A stretch of DNA of 64,000 bases, from positions 1-64,000 of the forward strand of contig NZ_JALIGC010000032.1 of assembly GCF_024764775.1 (NCBI RefSeq). Reading direction: 5' to 3'. The translations under genes were made by a program, and so were the position numbers. The DNA comes from Scandinavium manionii. GTDB taxonomy: Bacteria; Pseudomonadota; Gammaproteobacteria; Enterobacterales; Enterobacteriaceae. Positions 42,865-51,721 of the stretch are shown one piece after another. Below the pieces are notes generated by a model, which searched no databases, had not been told where the DNA came from, and was given only the letters and a program-made list of their open reading frames with translations. The stretch's first letter is position 1. Each line of letters opens with the position of its first letter.

Positions 42865-44511
42865 TCACTTCACGCAGCGGTCACACTGCGACGACTGAAT
42901 CTGCTGGAAGAAATCATTACCTTTATCGTCTACCAGGATAAACGCCGGGAAATCTTCAACTTCGATTTTCCAGATGGCTTCCATCCCCAGTTCCGGGTAT
43001 TCGACGCACTCAAGGCTCATGATACTGCCCTGCGCCAGTACGGCTGCCGGGCCACCGATGCTTCCGAGGTAGAACCCACCGTGTTTGTGACACGCGTCGG
43101 TCACCTGCTGGCTACGGTTGCCTTTGGCGAGCATGATCATGCTGCCGCCTTCCGCCTGTAACTGGTCGACGTAGGAATCCATACGTCCGGCGGTGGTTGG
43201 GCCGAGAGAGCCCGAGGCATACCCTTCCGGCGTTTTGGCCGGGCCTGCGTAGTAAATCGGGTGATCTTTCACGTACTGCGGCAGACCTTCGCCGTTGTCC
43301 ATGCGCTCTTTGAGTTTTGCATGGGCGATGTCACGGGCCACAATAATGGTGCCGTTCAGCGACAGACGGGTGGAAACCGGGAAGTCAGAAAGCTGGGCGA
43401 GGATCTCTTTCATCGGACGGTTGAGGTCGATTTTTACCGCTTCACCTTCTCCGGCGTTGCGCAATTCCTCAGGAATATACTTGCCTGGATTGTGTTCAAG
43501 CTTCTCAATCCACACACCTTCGCGGTTGATTTTCGCTTTGATGTTGCGGTCTGCAGAACAGGACACGCCCATTCCCACCGGACACGACGCACCGTGACGC
43601 GGCAGGCGCACCACGCGAATGTCATGGGCGAAGTATTTACCGCCGAACTGCGCACCGAGGCCGAGGTTTTGCGCTTCAAGCAGTAATTCCTGCTCAAGCT
43701 GAATGTCACGGAACGCCTGGCCGTGCTCGTTACCTTCGGTCGGCAAGCCGTCGTAGTATTTAGTCGACGCAAGTTTAACCGTTTTCAGCGTCGCTTCTGC
43801 AGACGTACCGCCAATCACAAACGCGATGTGATACGGCGGGCATGCTGCGGTGCCGAGCGTACGCATTTTCTCGACCAGATAACCTTTCAGCTTCGCCGGG
43901 GTGATCAGCGCTTTGGTTTCCTGATAGAGGTAGGTTTTGTTGGCGGAACCGCCGCCCTTGGCGATGCACAGGAACTTATACTCTTCGCCGTCGACGCTGT
44001 AGAGGTCAATCTGCGCAGGCAGGTTGGTGCCGGTGTTGACCTCTTTATACATGTCCAGCGGCGCGTTTTGTGAATAGCGCAGGTTGTCTTCGATGTAGGT
44101 GTCATACACACCGCGGGCCAGTGCCGCGTCATCGCCACCGCCGGTCCAGACGCGCTGGCCTTTTTTACCGACGATGATCGCCGTGCCGGTGTCCTGACAG
44201 GTCGGCAGAATACCCTTCGCCGCGATATCAGAGTTGCGCAGGAACTGTAGCGCGACGTATTTATCGTTTTCGCTGGCTTCCGGGTCATTCAGAATATCGG
44301 CGACCTGCTGCTGATGCGCCGGGCGCAGCATAAATGAGGCATCATGGAAGGCGTGTTTGGCCAGCAGCGTGAGCGCCTGCGGGTCGACTTTAAGGATTTC
44401 CTGGCCTTCAAATTCGGTAACAGAGACGTGGTCTTTACTGAGGAGATAATATTCGGTGTCATCCTTTTTCAGAGGAAAAGGATCCTGATAGATAAAGGGT
44501 TTGTTCGACAT
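42865..44511 (-). CDS. fumA: fumarase A (class I, [4Fe-4S])
   Basis: Main aerobic fumarase, oxygen-sensitive. The 548 residues carry the three cluster cysteines C105 (LPTCQDTGTA), about C224 (GTAACPPYH) and about C318 (CPVGMGVSC), and the C-terminal beta domain with GPTTAGRMDSY. FumB is close in sequence, but the neighbours fumC and manA fix it as fumA. Confidence 0.95.
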   Translation of the reverse strand: MSNKPFIYQDPFPLKKDDTEYYLLSKDHVSVTEFEGQEILKVDPQALTLLAKHAFHDASFMLRPAHQQQVADILNDPEASENDKYVALQFLRNSDIAAKGILPTCQDTGTAIIVGKKGQRVWTGGGDDAALARGVYDTYIEDNLRYSQNAPLDMYKEVNTGTNLPAQIDLYSVDGEEYKFLCIAKGGGSANKTYLYQETKALITPAKLKGYLVEKMRTLGTAACPPYHIAFVIGGTSAEATLKTVKLASTKYYDGLPTEGNEHGQAFRDIQLEQELLLEAQNLGLGAQFGGKYFAHDIRVVRLPRHGASCPVGMGVSCSADRNIKAKINREGVWIEKLEHNPGKYIPEELRNAGEGEAVKIDLNRPMKEILAQLSDFPVSTRLSLNGTIIVARDIAHAKLKERMDNGEGLPQYVKDHPIYYAGPAKTPEGYASGSLGPTTAGRMDSYVDQLQAEGGSMIMLAKGNRSQQVTDACHKHGGFYLGSIGGPAAVLAQGSIMSLECVEYPELGMEAIWKIEVEDFPAFILVDDKGNDFFQQIQSSQCDRCVK

Positions 44512-44711
44512 TGTACTCTCACTTACGACGTTGGCTGATTAATTCACGGGTCAGTTTTCCATAGACCCTGGGAAAAGCGAGTCCGCATATCCTACACAAC
44601 TTTTTAACAAAAACTGAGACTAGTACGACTTTTTCCCTGAGAAGGTTACTTCTGTGCGGTTTATTGGTTTAATACGAACAGATAATTTCCTTATGAATAC
44701 AGGGCTTGATA

Positions 44712-45890
44712 ATGCAAAAACTCATCAACTCAGTGCAGAACTATGCCTGGGGTAGTAAAACTGCGTTAACGGAACTCTACGGTATCGCCAACCCGGACAA
44801 CCTGCCAATGGCAGAACTCTGGATGGGTGCGCATCCGAAGAGCAGCTCGAAGATAACCGATGCCAGCGGCCAGGTCCGCAGTCTGCGTGACGTTATCGAC
44901 GCCGATAAAGCCGCACTGCTGGGCAAAAACGTTGCCGACCGTTTCGGTGAACTGCCGTTCTTGTTTAAAGTACTGTGCGCCGATAACCCGCTCTCGATTC
45001 AGGTTCACCCGAATAAGAAAGCGTCCGAAGAAGGCTTTGCCAAAGAGAACGCCGCGGGTATTCCGCTGGACGCAGCCGAACGTAACTACAAAGATCCGAA
45101 CCACAAACCGGAACTGGTATTCGCCCTCACCCCGTTCCTGGCGATGAACGCATTCCGCGAGTTTTCTGACATTGTCTCTCTGCTGCAGCCGGTTTCTGGG
45201 GCGCACACCTCCATCGCCCATTTCCTGCAAGAGCCGAGTGCCGAGCGTTTGAGCCAGCTGTTCGCCAGCCTGCTGAATATGCAGGGCGAGGAAAAATCCC
45301 GTGCGCTGGCCGTACTCAAAGCCGCACTCAACAGCCAGCAGGGCGAGCCGTGGGAGACCATTCGCTTTATCGCTCAGTTCTACCCGGACGACAGCGGTCT
45401 GTTCTCGCCGCTGCTGCTGAACGTGGTGAAGCTCAATCCAGGCGACGCGATGTTCCTGTTTGCAGAAACCCCACATGCTTACTTGCAGGGTGTGGCGCTG
45501 GAAGTGATGGCGAACTCCGATAACGTACTTCGTGCGGGTCTGACGCCGAAATACATCGACATCCCGGAACTGGTGGCGAACGTGAAATTCACGCCGAAAC
45601 CGGCGGCCGAACTGCTGACGCAGCCGGCTAAAAACGGCTCTGAGCTTGATTTCCCGATCCCGGTCGACGATTTTGCTTTCTCGTTGCACGACCTGAGCAC
45701 GGCGGGTGCCGACGTTGCTCAGCAGAGCGCTGCAATCCTGTTTTGTGTTGAAGGTGAAGCGGTATTGCGTAAAGGTGAACAGCAGCTGGTGCTGAAGCCT
45801 GGTGAGTCCGCTTTTGTCTGCGCCAACGATTCGCCGGTTAATCTGAGCGGCGTCGGCCGTATCGCGCGGGTTTTTAATAAGCTCAAGTAA
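44712..45890 (+). CDS. manA: mannose-6-phosphate isomerase
   Basis: Zinc enzyme linking mannose-6-phosphate and fructose-6-phosphate, for mannose use and GDP-mannose supply. The 392 residues contain zinc-site segments SIQVHPNK, KPELVFAL and PHAYLQGVALEVM, and the start MQKLINSVQNYAWGS as in E. coli. The ATG at 44712 is preferred to the one two codons upstream. Divergent from fumA. Confidence 0.96.
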   Translation: MQKLINSVQNYAWGSKTALTELYGIANPDNLPMAELWMGAHPKSSSKITDASGQVRSLRDVIDADKAALLGKNVADRFGELPFLFKVLCADNPLSIQVHPNKKASEEGFAKENAAGIPLDAAERNYKDPNHKPELVFALTPFLAMNAFREFSDIVSLLQPVSGAHTSIAHFLQEPSAERLSQLFASLLNMQGEEKSRALAVLKAALNSQQGEPWETIRFIAQFYPDDSGLFSPLLLNVVKLNPGDAMFLFAETPHAYLQGVALEVMANSDNVLRAGLTPKYIDIPELVANVKFTPKPAAELLTQPAKNGSELDFPIPVDDFAFSLHDLSTAGADVAQQSAAILFCVEGEAVLRKGEQQLVLKPGESAFVCANDSPVNLSGVGRIARVFNKLK

Positions 45891-45986
45891 ATACTGAAGA
45901 TCGGGGCAACTCTTGCTAAGCTTGAGGCAGCCTAACGACATCACAGGCGGACGATTCCGCCTGTTTTTATTTTATGGACAAACGCT

Positions 45987-47558
45987 ATGAAAAAATCGCT
46001 GGTTGCAGTTGGAATTATTGTGGCTTTAGGAGTGGTGTGGACCGGGGGATCCTGGTACACGGGTAAACAGCTGGAAGGTCGTCTGGCCGATATGGTTGCG
46101 CAGGCCAATACGCAGCTCGCAAGCACCGCGCCGGAAGCCGGTATTCAGCTGGCCTATCAAAACTACCAGCGCGGCGTGTTCAGCAGCCATCTTCAGATGG
46201 TGGTTAAACCAGTAGACGGCGCGAAAAGCAGCTGGCTGAAACCTGGTCAGACCATCGTACTGGATGAAAACGTTTCGCACGGCCCGTTCCCAATGGCATC
46301 GCTAAAAACCTTTAACCTCGCCCCGGCGATGGCGACCGTTGAGTCAAAGCTGGTAAACAACGAGGCCAGCAAACAGCTGTTCGAACTGGCGAAAGGCCAG
46401 TCGCCGTTTGATATCAGCACCCGCATTAGCTATGCCGGTGACACCCGCTCCGACATCAGCCTTAAACCGTTAAATTACGAAAAAGGCGAAGAGAAAGTCG
46501 CTTTCAGCGGCGGTGAATTCCAGCTTGATGCAGACCGTGATGGCAACGCTTTCGCTCTGAACGGCGACATGGAAAGCGGCGTGATTAACGCGGTTAACGA
46601 ATACAACCAGAAAGTACTGGTCACCTTCAACAACCTGAAAACCAGCGGCGACAGCAAGCTCACCAGCTTCGCAGAACGCATTGGCAATCAGAAAGTGACC
46701 CTGGATAAAATGGCGATTTCCGTGGAAGGCAAAGAGTTGGCGCTTCTCGATGGCATGACCATCGACGGTAAATCCAACCTGTCAAAAGACGGTAAAACCA
46801 TCGATGCGACGCTGGACTACGCGCTCAACAGCCTGAAGCTTCAGGGCCAGGACATGGGCAGCAGCAAACTGGCGCTGAAAATCGGTCAGATTGACGGTCA
46901 GGCGTGGCACCAGTTCAGCCAGCAGTACAACAGTCAGGTTCAGGCCCTGCTTGCGCAGCCTGGCGTGATGGATAATCCGGAAGTGTATCAGCAAAAAGTG
47001 ACCGAAGCGTTCTTCGGCGCCCTGCCGCTGCTGCTGAAAGGCGAGCCAGTGATTACCGTGGCACCGCTGAGCTGGAAAAACAGCAAAGGCGAAACCACCT
47101 TTAATCTGTCACTGTTCCTGAAAGATCCGTCCCAGGCGACCATCGCTCCGCAGACGCTGGCGCAAGAAGTCGATCGCAGCGTGAAATCGCTCGACAGCAA
47201 ACTGGTCATCCCAATGGATATGGCGACCGAGTTTATGACTCAGGTAGCGCGTCTGGAAGGTTATCAGCAGGCTGATGCCGAGAAGCTGGCAAGCCAGCAG
47301 GTGAAAGGCCTGGCGGCGATGGGTCAGATGTTCCGCATCACCACCCAACAGGACAACAACATTCAGTCCAGCCTGCAATATTCGAACGGTCAGGTCTCCC
47401 TCAACGGACAGAAAATGCCACTGGCTGATTTTGTCGGGATGTTCGGCGTGCCGGATGTGGCTATTCCAGCGCCGCAGAGTGACGCTCCAGCCCCTGAACC
47501 ACAGGGTCAAGCAGCACCTGCACCGGAAGACGCAACCCCGGCCATCGCGCCAAACTGA
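45987..47558 (+). CDS. ydgA: YdgA, DUF945 envelope protein
   Basis: A 523-residue protein with an N-terminal signal anchor (about 4-22) and a long periplasmic domain of the DUF945 family. The function is unknown; in E. coli it has been linked to swarming. The proline- and alanine-rich tail (last 35 residues) explains why it is longer than the E. coli protein (about 502). It ends at a strong two-way terminator. Confidence 0.92.
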   Translation: MKKSLVAVGIIVALGVVWTGGSWYTGKQLEGRLADMVAQANTQLASTAPEAGIQLAYQNYQRGVFSSHLQMVVKPVDGAKSSWLKPGQTIVLDENVSHGPFPMASLKTFNLAPAMATVESKLVNNEASKQLFELAKGQSPFDISTRISYAGDTRSDISLKPLNYEKGEEKVAFSGGEFQLDADRDGNAFALNGDMESGVINAVNEYNQKVLVTFNNLKTSGDSKLTSFAERIGNQKVTLDKMAISVEGKELALLDGMTIDGKSNLSKDGKTIDATLDYALNSLKLQGQDMGSSKLALKIGQIDGQAWHQFSQQYNSQVQALLAQPGVMDNPEVYQQKVTEAFFGALPLLLKGEPVITVAPLSWKNSKGETTFNLSLFLKDPSQATIAPQTLAQEVDRSVKSLDSKLVIPMDMATEFMTQVARLEGYQQADAEKLASQQVKGLAAMGQMFRITTQQDNNIQSSLQYSNGQVSLNGQKMPLADFVGMFGVPDVAIPAPQSDAPAPEPQGQAAPAPEDATPAIAPN

Positions 47559-47562
47559 TAAT

Positions 47563-47589
47563 AAAACCGGCAGCCCTGCTGCCGGTTTT
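47563..47589. terminator. two-way terminator between ydgA and malI
   Basis: AAAACCGGCAGC-CCT-GCTGCCGGTTTT, a perfect 12-base stem with A and T tracts on both sides, serving both convergent genes. Confidence 0.93.
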
Positions 47590-48613
47590 ATTGCTGTTTG
47601 ACCAGCCGCGGCGGCATAATCTGATTACGTGCCGTACTCTTTCTGTCTTCGATTCGCTGTAGCATTCTTTCCGCCACGCTTTTTCCCATTTCCCGGGCCG
47701 GGGTTATCACCCAACTCATCGGGGCATCATCGAGATCTTTTTCCGGTACATCAGCAAACGCCGCTAACGCAACCCGTTTATCGTAGTAATCGACCGCATG
47801 CTCGCCACTCTGCCAGCCTGCACGCATCAACCCCAGCCACGCGCCCATCGCTACCACGTTGTTGTAACACACCACTGCGGTGATGGTTGGATTATGCCTA
47901 AGGAGCTGTGTCAGCGCCTGTGACGCCTGTTTCTGGCTGGTTTCGCACTCAACGACCCATTCGCTGTGGAACGGTAATCCAAATTTCAGCAGCGTGGCGC
48001 AATATCCCCCGACGCGCTCCGCACGGGTCAACGACGCGCTCAGCCCCCCGAGCCAGGCGATGCGCTGGTGTCCACGTCGGATAAGATGTTCGGTTATCAT
48101 TTGCGCCGCCTGCATGTTGTCAGGCCGGATTAAATCCACGTCATCGAGATAGCTTGCCCTGGAGGCAAAGACCAGCGGTACCCCGCTTTCATCGGCTTTA
48201 TCACGCAACTCCATGCCCTGGTCCACCGAACCGGCGATCACCACGCCGTCCACACCTTGCGACACCAGGGTCGCGAAGCGCTGAAGCATATGTTCGCCCT
48301 GCTTCCCACCCTGAGTGAGAAACACCATTTTTCCCTGTGATTCAAGGGCTTCGATAAGCCCGGCGGCCAGCTCTGCGTAAAAGGGTGAACTGAGATCGCC
48401 GACAATCAGTCCGATGACCCCCGTTTGACCACCGCGCAGCGATGCCGCCTGACGGTTACGTACAAATCCGAGATGTTCAATCGCCTGACTGACGCGCTCA
48501 CCCGTAGCGGTAGAAATACGCCCTTTGCCACTTAACACCAGAGAAACGGTGGCGACCGATACACCCGCAGCATGCGCGACATCGTTAATGGTGACTTTTT
48601 TTGCAATGGCCAT
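47588..48613 (-). CDS. malI: repressor MalI
   Basis: LacI-family repressor of malXY and of itself; 341 residues. Helix-turn-helix at about 8-28 (INDVAHAAGVSVATVSLVLSGKGR), hinge helix near 55, then a sugar-binding-type core. Two operators lie in the 173-base gap to malX. The inducer is not known from the sequence. Confidence 0.95.
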   Translation of the reverse strand: MAIAKKVTINDVAHAAGVSVATVSLVLSGKGRISTATGERVSQAIEHLGFVRNRQAASLRGGQTGVIGLIVGDLSSPFYAELAAGLIEALESQGKMVFLTQGGKQGEHMLQRFATLVSQGVDGVVIAGSVDQGMELRDKADESGVPLVFASRASYLDDVDLIRPDNMQAAQMITEHLIRRGHQRIAWLGGLSASLTRAERVGGYCATLLKFGLPFHSEWVVECETSQKQASQALTQLLRHNPTITAVVCYNNVVAMGAWLGLMRAGWQSGEHAVDYYDKRVALAAFADVPEKDLDDAPMSWVITPAREMGKSVAERMLQRIEDRKSTARNQIMPPRLVKQQ

Positions 48614-48638
48614 GCGCCGCTTGCCACTCCTGCGTAGC

Positions 48639-48654
48639 GATAAAACGTTTTATC
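48639..48654. promoter_or_regulatory. MalI operator 1
   Basis: GATAAAACGTTTTATC, a perfect 16-base palindrome 25 bases before the malI start; identical to the E. coli operator as I recall it. Fits autorepression. Confidence 0.9.
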
Positions 48655-48692
48655 AATGGGTTATATTTATAAACCTAATCATAGTTTGATTA

Positions 48693-48708
48693 TGTGATTT
48701 ACCTCGCA
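48693..48708 (+). promoter_or_regulatory. CRP-like site of malX
   Basis: TGTGATTTACCTCGCA matches TGTGA-N6-TCACA in nine of ten positions and lies between the two MalI operators; E. coli malX needs CRP. Confidence 0.75.
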
Positions 48709-48717
48709 CTAAAGTTA

Positions 48718-48733
48718 GGTAAAACGTTTTATC
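48718..48733. promoter_or_regulatory. MalI operator 2
   Basis: GGTAAAACGTTTTATC, 53 bases before the malX start; one base from a perfect palindrome. It should control malXY. Confidence 0.9.
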
Positions 48734-48786
48734 TTCTCGCTGCATTCTACAACTACAACAGATTTTTAAGCACAAGGAGTCGTTAT

Positions 48787-50379
48787 ATGACGGCGAAAGC
48801 AGCACCAAAAATCACCCTCTGGGAATTTTTCCAGCAATTGGGCAAAACCTTCATGCTGCCAGTGGCACTACTCTCTTTCTGCGGGATCATGATGGGGATC
48901 GGCAGCTCGCTGAGCAGCCATGATGTCACCACATTACTGCCGTGGCTGGACACCCCGTTTCTGCAGGCCGTTTTCATCTGGATGGGTAAAGTCGGCTCGT
49001 TTGCCTTCAGCTTCCTGCCTGTGATGTTCTGTATCGCAATCCCACTGGGACTGGCGCGTGATAACAAAGGCGTGGCCGCTTTTGCCGGTTTTGTTGGCTT
49101 CGCGGTGATGAACCTCGGGGTTAACTTCTGGCTGACGGCGCAGGGTATTCTGCCGACAACGGATGCCGCCATTCTGAAAGCAAACAACATCCAGAACGTG
49201 ATTGGTATTCAGTCTATTGATACCGGTATTCTCGGCGCGGTTATCTGCGGCGTTATCGTCTGGATGCTGCACGAGCGTTTCCATACCATTCGCCTGCCGG
49301 ATGCGCTGGCGTTCTTCGGCGGCACGCGTTTTGTGCCGATCATCACCACCGTGGTGCTCGGCCTGGTCGGTCTGGTCATTCCGCTGATTTGGCCTGTGTT
49401 CGCAAAAGGCATCAACGCCCTCGGCTACGTGATTAACGAAGCCGGTGAGTTTGGTCCGATGATCTTCGGTACCGGTGAACGTCTGCTGCTGCCATTCGGC
49501 TTGCATCACATTCTTGTTGCCCTGATCCGCTTCTCTGAAGCAGGCGGCACCATGGATGTTTGCGGCCACTCGGTAAGCGGCGCCCTGACCATCTTCCAGG
49601 CGCAGCTGAGCTGCCCGACCACGCAAGGCTTCTCCGAAAGCGCAACCCGCTTCCTGTCTCAGGGCAAAATGCCAGCCTTCCTCGGCGGCCTGCCGGGTGC
49701 TGCACTGGCGATGTACCACTGCGCACGTCCGGAAAACCGTCATAAAATTAAAGGCCTGCTGATCTCCGGCGTAGTTGCCTGCGTTGTGGGCGGCACCACT
49801 GAACCGCTGGAATTCCTGTTCCTGTTCGTGGCTCCGGTACTGTATGTCATTCACGCACTGTTGACCGGCCTTGGCTTCACCGTGATGGCGGTCCTGGGTG
49901 TGACCATCGGGAATACCGACGGCAACATCATCGACTTCGTGGTGTTTGGGATCCTGCACGGTCTGGCGACCAAGTGGTATCTGGTGCCGGTGGTGGCAAT
50001 CATCTGGTTCGTTGCCTACTACACCATCTTCCGCTTCGCTATCACCCGCTTTAACCTGAAAACGCCAGGTCGCGATACCGAAACCGCATCCAGCGTGGAA
50101 AAAGCCATGGCCGGTACTATCGGTAAATCAGGCTACAACGTTCCGGCTATTCTGGCGGCACTTGGCGGCGCGGATAACATCACTAACCTGGATAACTGTC
50201 TAACCCGTCTGCGTTTGTCGGTTGACGACATGACCAAAGTCGACGTTGAAGCTTTAAAAGCGAACCGTGCCATCGGCGTGGTACAGCTGAACCAGCACAG
50301 TCTGCAGGTCGTGATTGGCCCGCAGGTGCAGTCGGTGAAAGATGAAATGGCGACACTGATGCACAGCGTCGAAGCGTAA
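48787..50379 (+). CDS. malX: PTS permease MalX (EIICB)
   Basis: PTS enzyme II of the glucose family that can carry glucose and maltose. The 530 residues have an EIIC membrane domain (about 10-410; GTGERLLLPFGLHH, GGTTEPLEFLFLF) and a C-terminal EIIB domain with the phosphorylated cysteine in NLDNCLTRLRL. No EIIA is fused, so it uses EIIA-Glc (Crr). The ATG at 48787 follows AAGGAG. Operon with malY. Confidence 0.95.
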   Translation: MTAKAAPKITLWEFFQQLGKTFMLPVALLSFCGIMMGIGSSLSSHDVTTLLPWLDTPFLQAVFIWMGKVGSFAFSFLPVMFCIAIPLGLARDNKGVAAFAGFVGFAVMNLGVNFWLTAQGILPTTDAAILKANNIQNVIGIQSIDTGILGAVICGVIVWMLHERFHTIRLPDALAFFGGTRFVPIITTVVLGLVGLVIPLIWPVFAKGINALGYVINEAGEFGPMIFGTGERLLLPFGLHHILVALIRFSEAGGTMDVCGHSVSGALTIFQAQLSCPTTQGFSESATRFLSQGKMPAFLGGLPGAALAMYHCARPENRHKIKGLLISGVVACVVGGTTEPLEFLFLFVAPVLYVIHALLTGLGFTVMAVLGVTIGNTDGNIIDFVVFGILHGLATKWYLVPVVAIIWFVAYYTIFRFAITRFNLKTPGRDTETASSVEKAMAGTIGKSGYNVPAILAALGGADNITNLDNCLTRLRLSVDDMTKVDVEALKANRAIGVVQLNQHSLQVVIGPQVQSVKDEMATLMHSVEA

Positions 50380-50388
50380 ATCCCCTTT

Positions 50389-50409
50389 CCCCCTTCGCCC
50401 TGAAGGGGG
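50389..50409 (+). repeat. hairpin between malX and malY
   Basis: CCCCCTTC-GCCCT-GAAGGGGG, a perfect eight-base stem with no T run. It may stabilise the malX message or reduce read-through rather than terminate. Confidence 0.7.
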
Positions 50410-50450
50410 ACAATGTTTCCTCACCCGTTTTGACCGAAATGGAGTTTCCG

Positions 50451-51623
50451 ATGTTTGATTTCTCAACGGTCGTCGACCGTCACGGTACCTGGTGCACCCA
50501 GTGGGATTACGTCGCAGACCGCTTCGGCGTTGCCGATTTACTGCCTTTCACTATCTCGGATATGGATTTCCCAACCGCACCTTGCGTGCTTGAGGCTATC
50601 AGCCAGCGTCTGAGCCACGGCGTCCTCGGCTACAGCCGCTGGAAAAATGACGAGTTTCTCGCCGCCATTCAGCACTGGTTCCAGACCCGTTTTGACAGCG
50701 CGATTAACACGGAACACCTGGTGTACGGCCCTTCGGTTATCTACATGGTTTCCCAGATGATCCGCCAATGGTCTGACGTGGGCGATGGCATCGTGGTGCA
50801 AACCCCCGCTTATGACGCGTTTTACAAAGCGATTGAAGGCAATCAGCGCACTATCGCCGCCGTACCACTGCACCAGACGAGTGAAGGCTGGGGTTGCGAT
50901 ATGGCCCTGCTGGAAAGCGTGCTCGCCGAACCGCGCAACAAAGTGCTGCTGCTGTGCAGCCCGCATAACCCGACCGGGAAAGTGTGGACCCATGAAGAAT
51001 TGACCACCATCGCCGCACTGTGTCAGAAGCACGATGTGAAAGTGATCAGTGATGAAATCCATATGGATATGACGTGGAACGGACATCGGCATATTCCGTG
51101 GTGCGATGTCGCGCAAAGTGACTGGGCGCTGTTCACGTCTGGCTCCAAGAGTTTCAACATTCCGGCGCTCACCGGCGCGTATGGCCTGATTGGCAATGAG
51201 ATCTCACGCAACGATTACCTCAGTGCGCTGAAAGGCCGCGATGGACTCTCTTCCCCCTCGATTCCCGCGGTGGTCGCGCACATTGCGGCCTATCAGCAAG
51301 GTGCTCCGTGGCTGGATGCGCTGCGCGATTATTTGCAGGGCAATATGCACTTTATCGCCAGCGAGCTGAACGCCGCGTTCCCAGAACTGAACTGGCACCC
51401 CCCGGAATCCACCTATCTGGCGTGGATTGATTTACGCCCGCTGCACATTGACGACAAACTGCTGCAAAAAGTACTGATTGAGCAGCAAAAAGTGGCCATC
51501 ATGCCGGGTTATACCTATGGTGAAGAAGGCAACGGCTTTGTCCGTCTGAATGCAGGCTGCCCGCGCAGTAAACTTGAGCGTGGCATTCAGGGTTTGATCA
51601 ACGCCCTTCACGCCGTCCGCTAA
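50451..51623 (+). CDS. malY: MalY, PLP-dependent C-S lyase
   Basis: Pyridoxal-phosphate cystathionine beta-lyase that also inhibits the MalT activator. The 390 residues are of aminotransferase fold type I, with SPHNPTGKVWT, SDEIHMDM and the PLP lysine K233 in SGSKSFN. The ATG at 50451 gives MFDFSTVVDRHGT as in E. coli; seven more codons are open upstream. Under MalI control through malX. Confidence 0.96.
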   Translation: MFDFSTVVDRHGTWCTQWDYVADRFGVADLLPFTISDMDFPTAPCVLEAISQRLSHGVLGYSRWKNDEFLAAIQHWFQTRFDSAINTEHLVYGPSVIYMVSQMIRQWSDVGDGIVVQTPAYDAFYKAIEGNQRTIAAVPLHQTSEGWGCDMALLESVLAEPRNKVLLLCSPHNPTGKVWTHEELTTIAALCQKHDVKVISDEIHMDMTWNGHRHIPWCDVAQSDWALFTSGSKSFNIPALTGAYGLIGNEISRNDYLSALKGRDGLSSPSIPAVVAHIAAYQQGAPWLDALRDYLQGNMHFIASELNAAFPELNWHPPESTYLAWIDLRPLHIDDKLLQKVLIEQQKVAIMPGYTYGEEGNGFVRLNAGCPRSKLERGIQGLINALHAVR

Positions 51624-51625
51624 AT

Positions 51626-51659
51626 ATGTTGCGCAACGGAGATTTTCGTTGCGCAACAT
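51626..51659 (+). terminator. 13-base perfect hairpin after malY
   Basis: ATGTTGCGCAACG and CGTTGCGCAACAT pair perfectly around GAGATTTT, two bases past the malY stop, with GGCTTTTCC after it. Probably the malXY terminator, though the T run is short. Each arm contains TTGCGCAA, itself a palindrome. Confidence 0.6.
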
Positions 51660-51690
51660 GGCTTTTCCATCCACTTTGACTCTATAATAC

Positions 51691-51720
51691 GTCGCACTTT
51701 AACTAAAAAAAGAGTGCGAC
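51691..51720 (+). promoter_or_regulatory. hairpin in the add leader
   Basis: GTCGCACT (51691-51698) pairs with AGTGCGAC (51713-51720), which ends one base before the add start. The A-rich loop AACTAAAAAAAG is followed by the arm that includes the ribosome-site position. TATAAT at 51683 is a good -10, so the RNA would start near the left arm. Confidence 0.5.
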
Positions 51721-51721
51721 C

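Noticed and set aside
48934..49959. 341-residue minus-strand frame opposite malX
   Set aside because: Shadow of the malX coding sequence; composition is histidine- and glutamine-rich as expected of such shadows.
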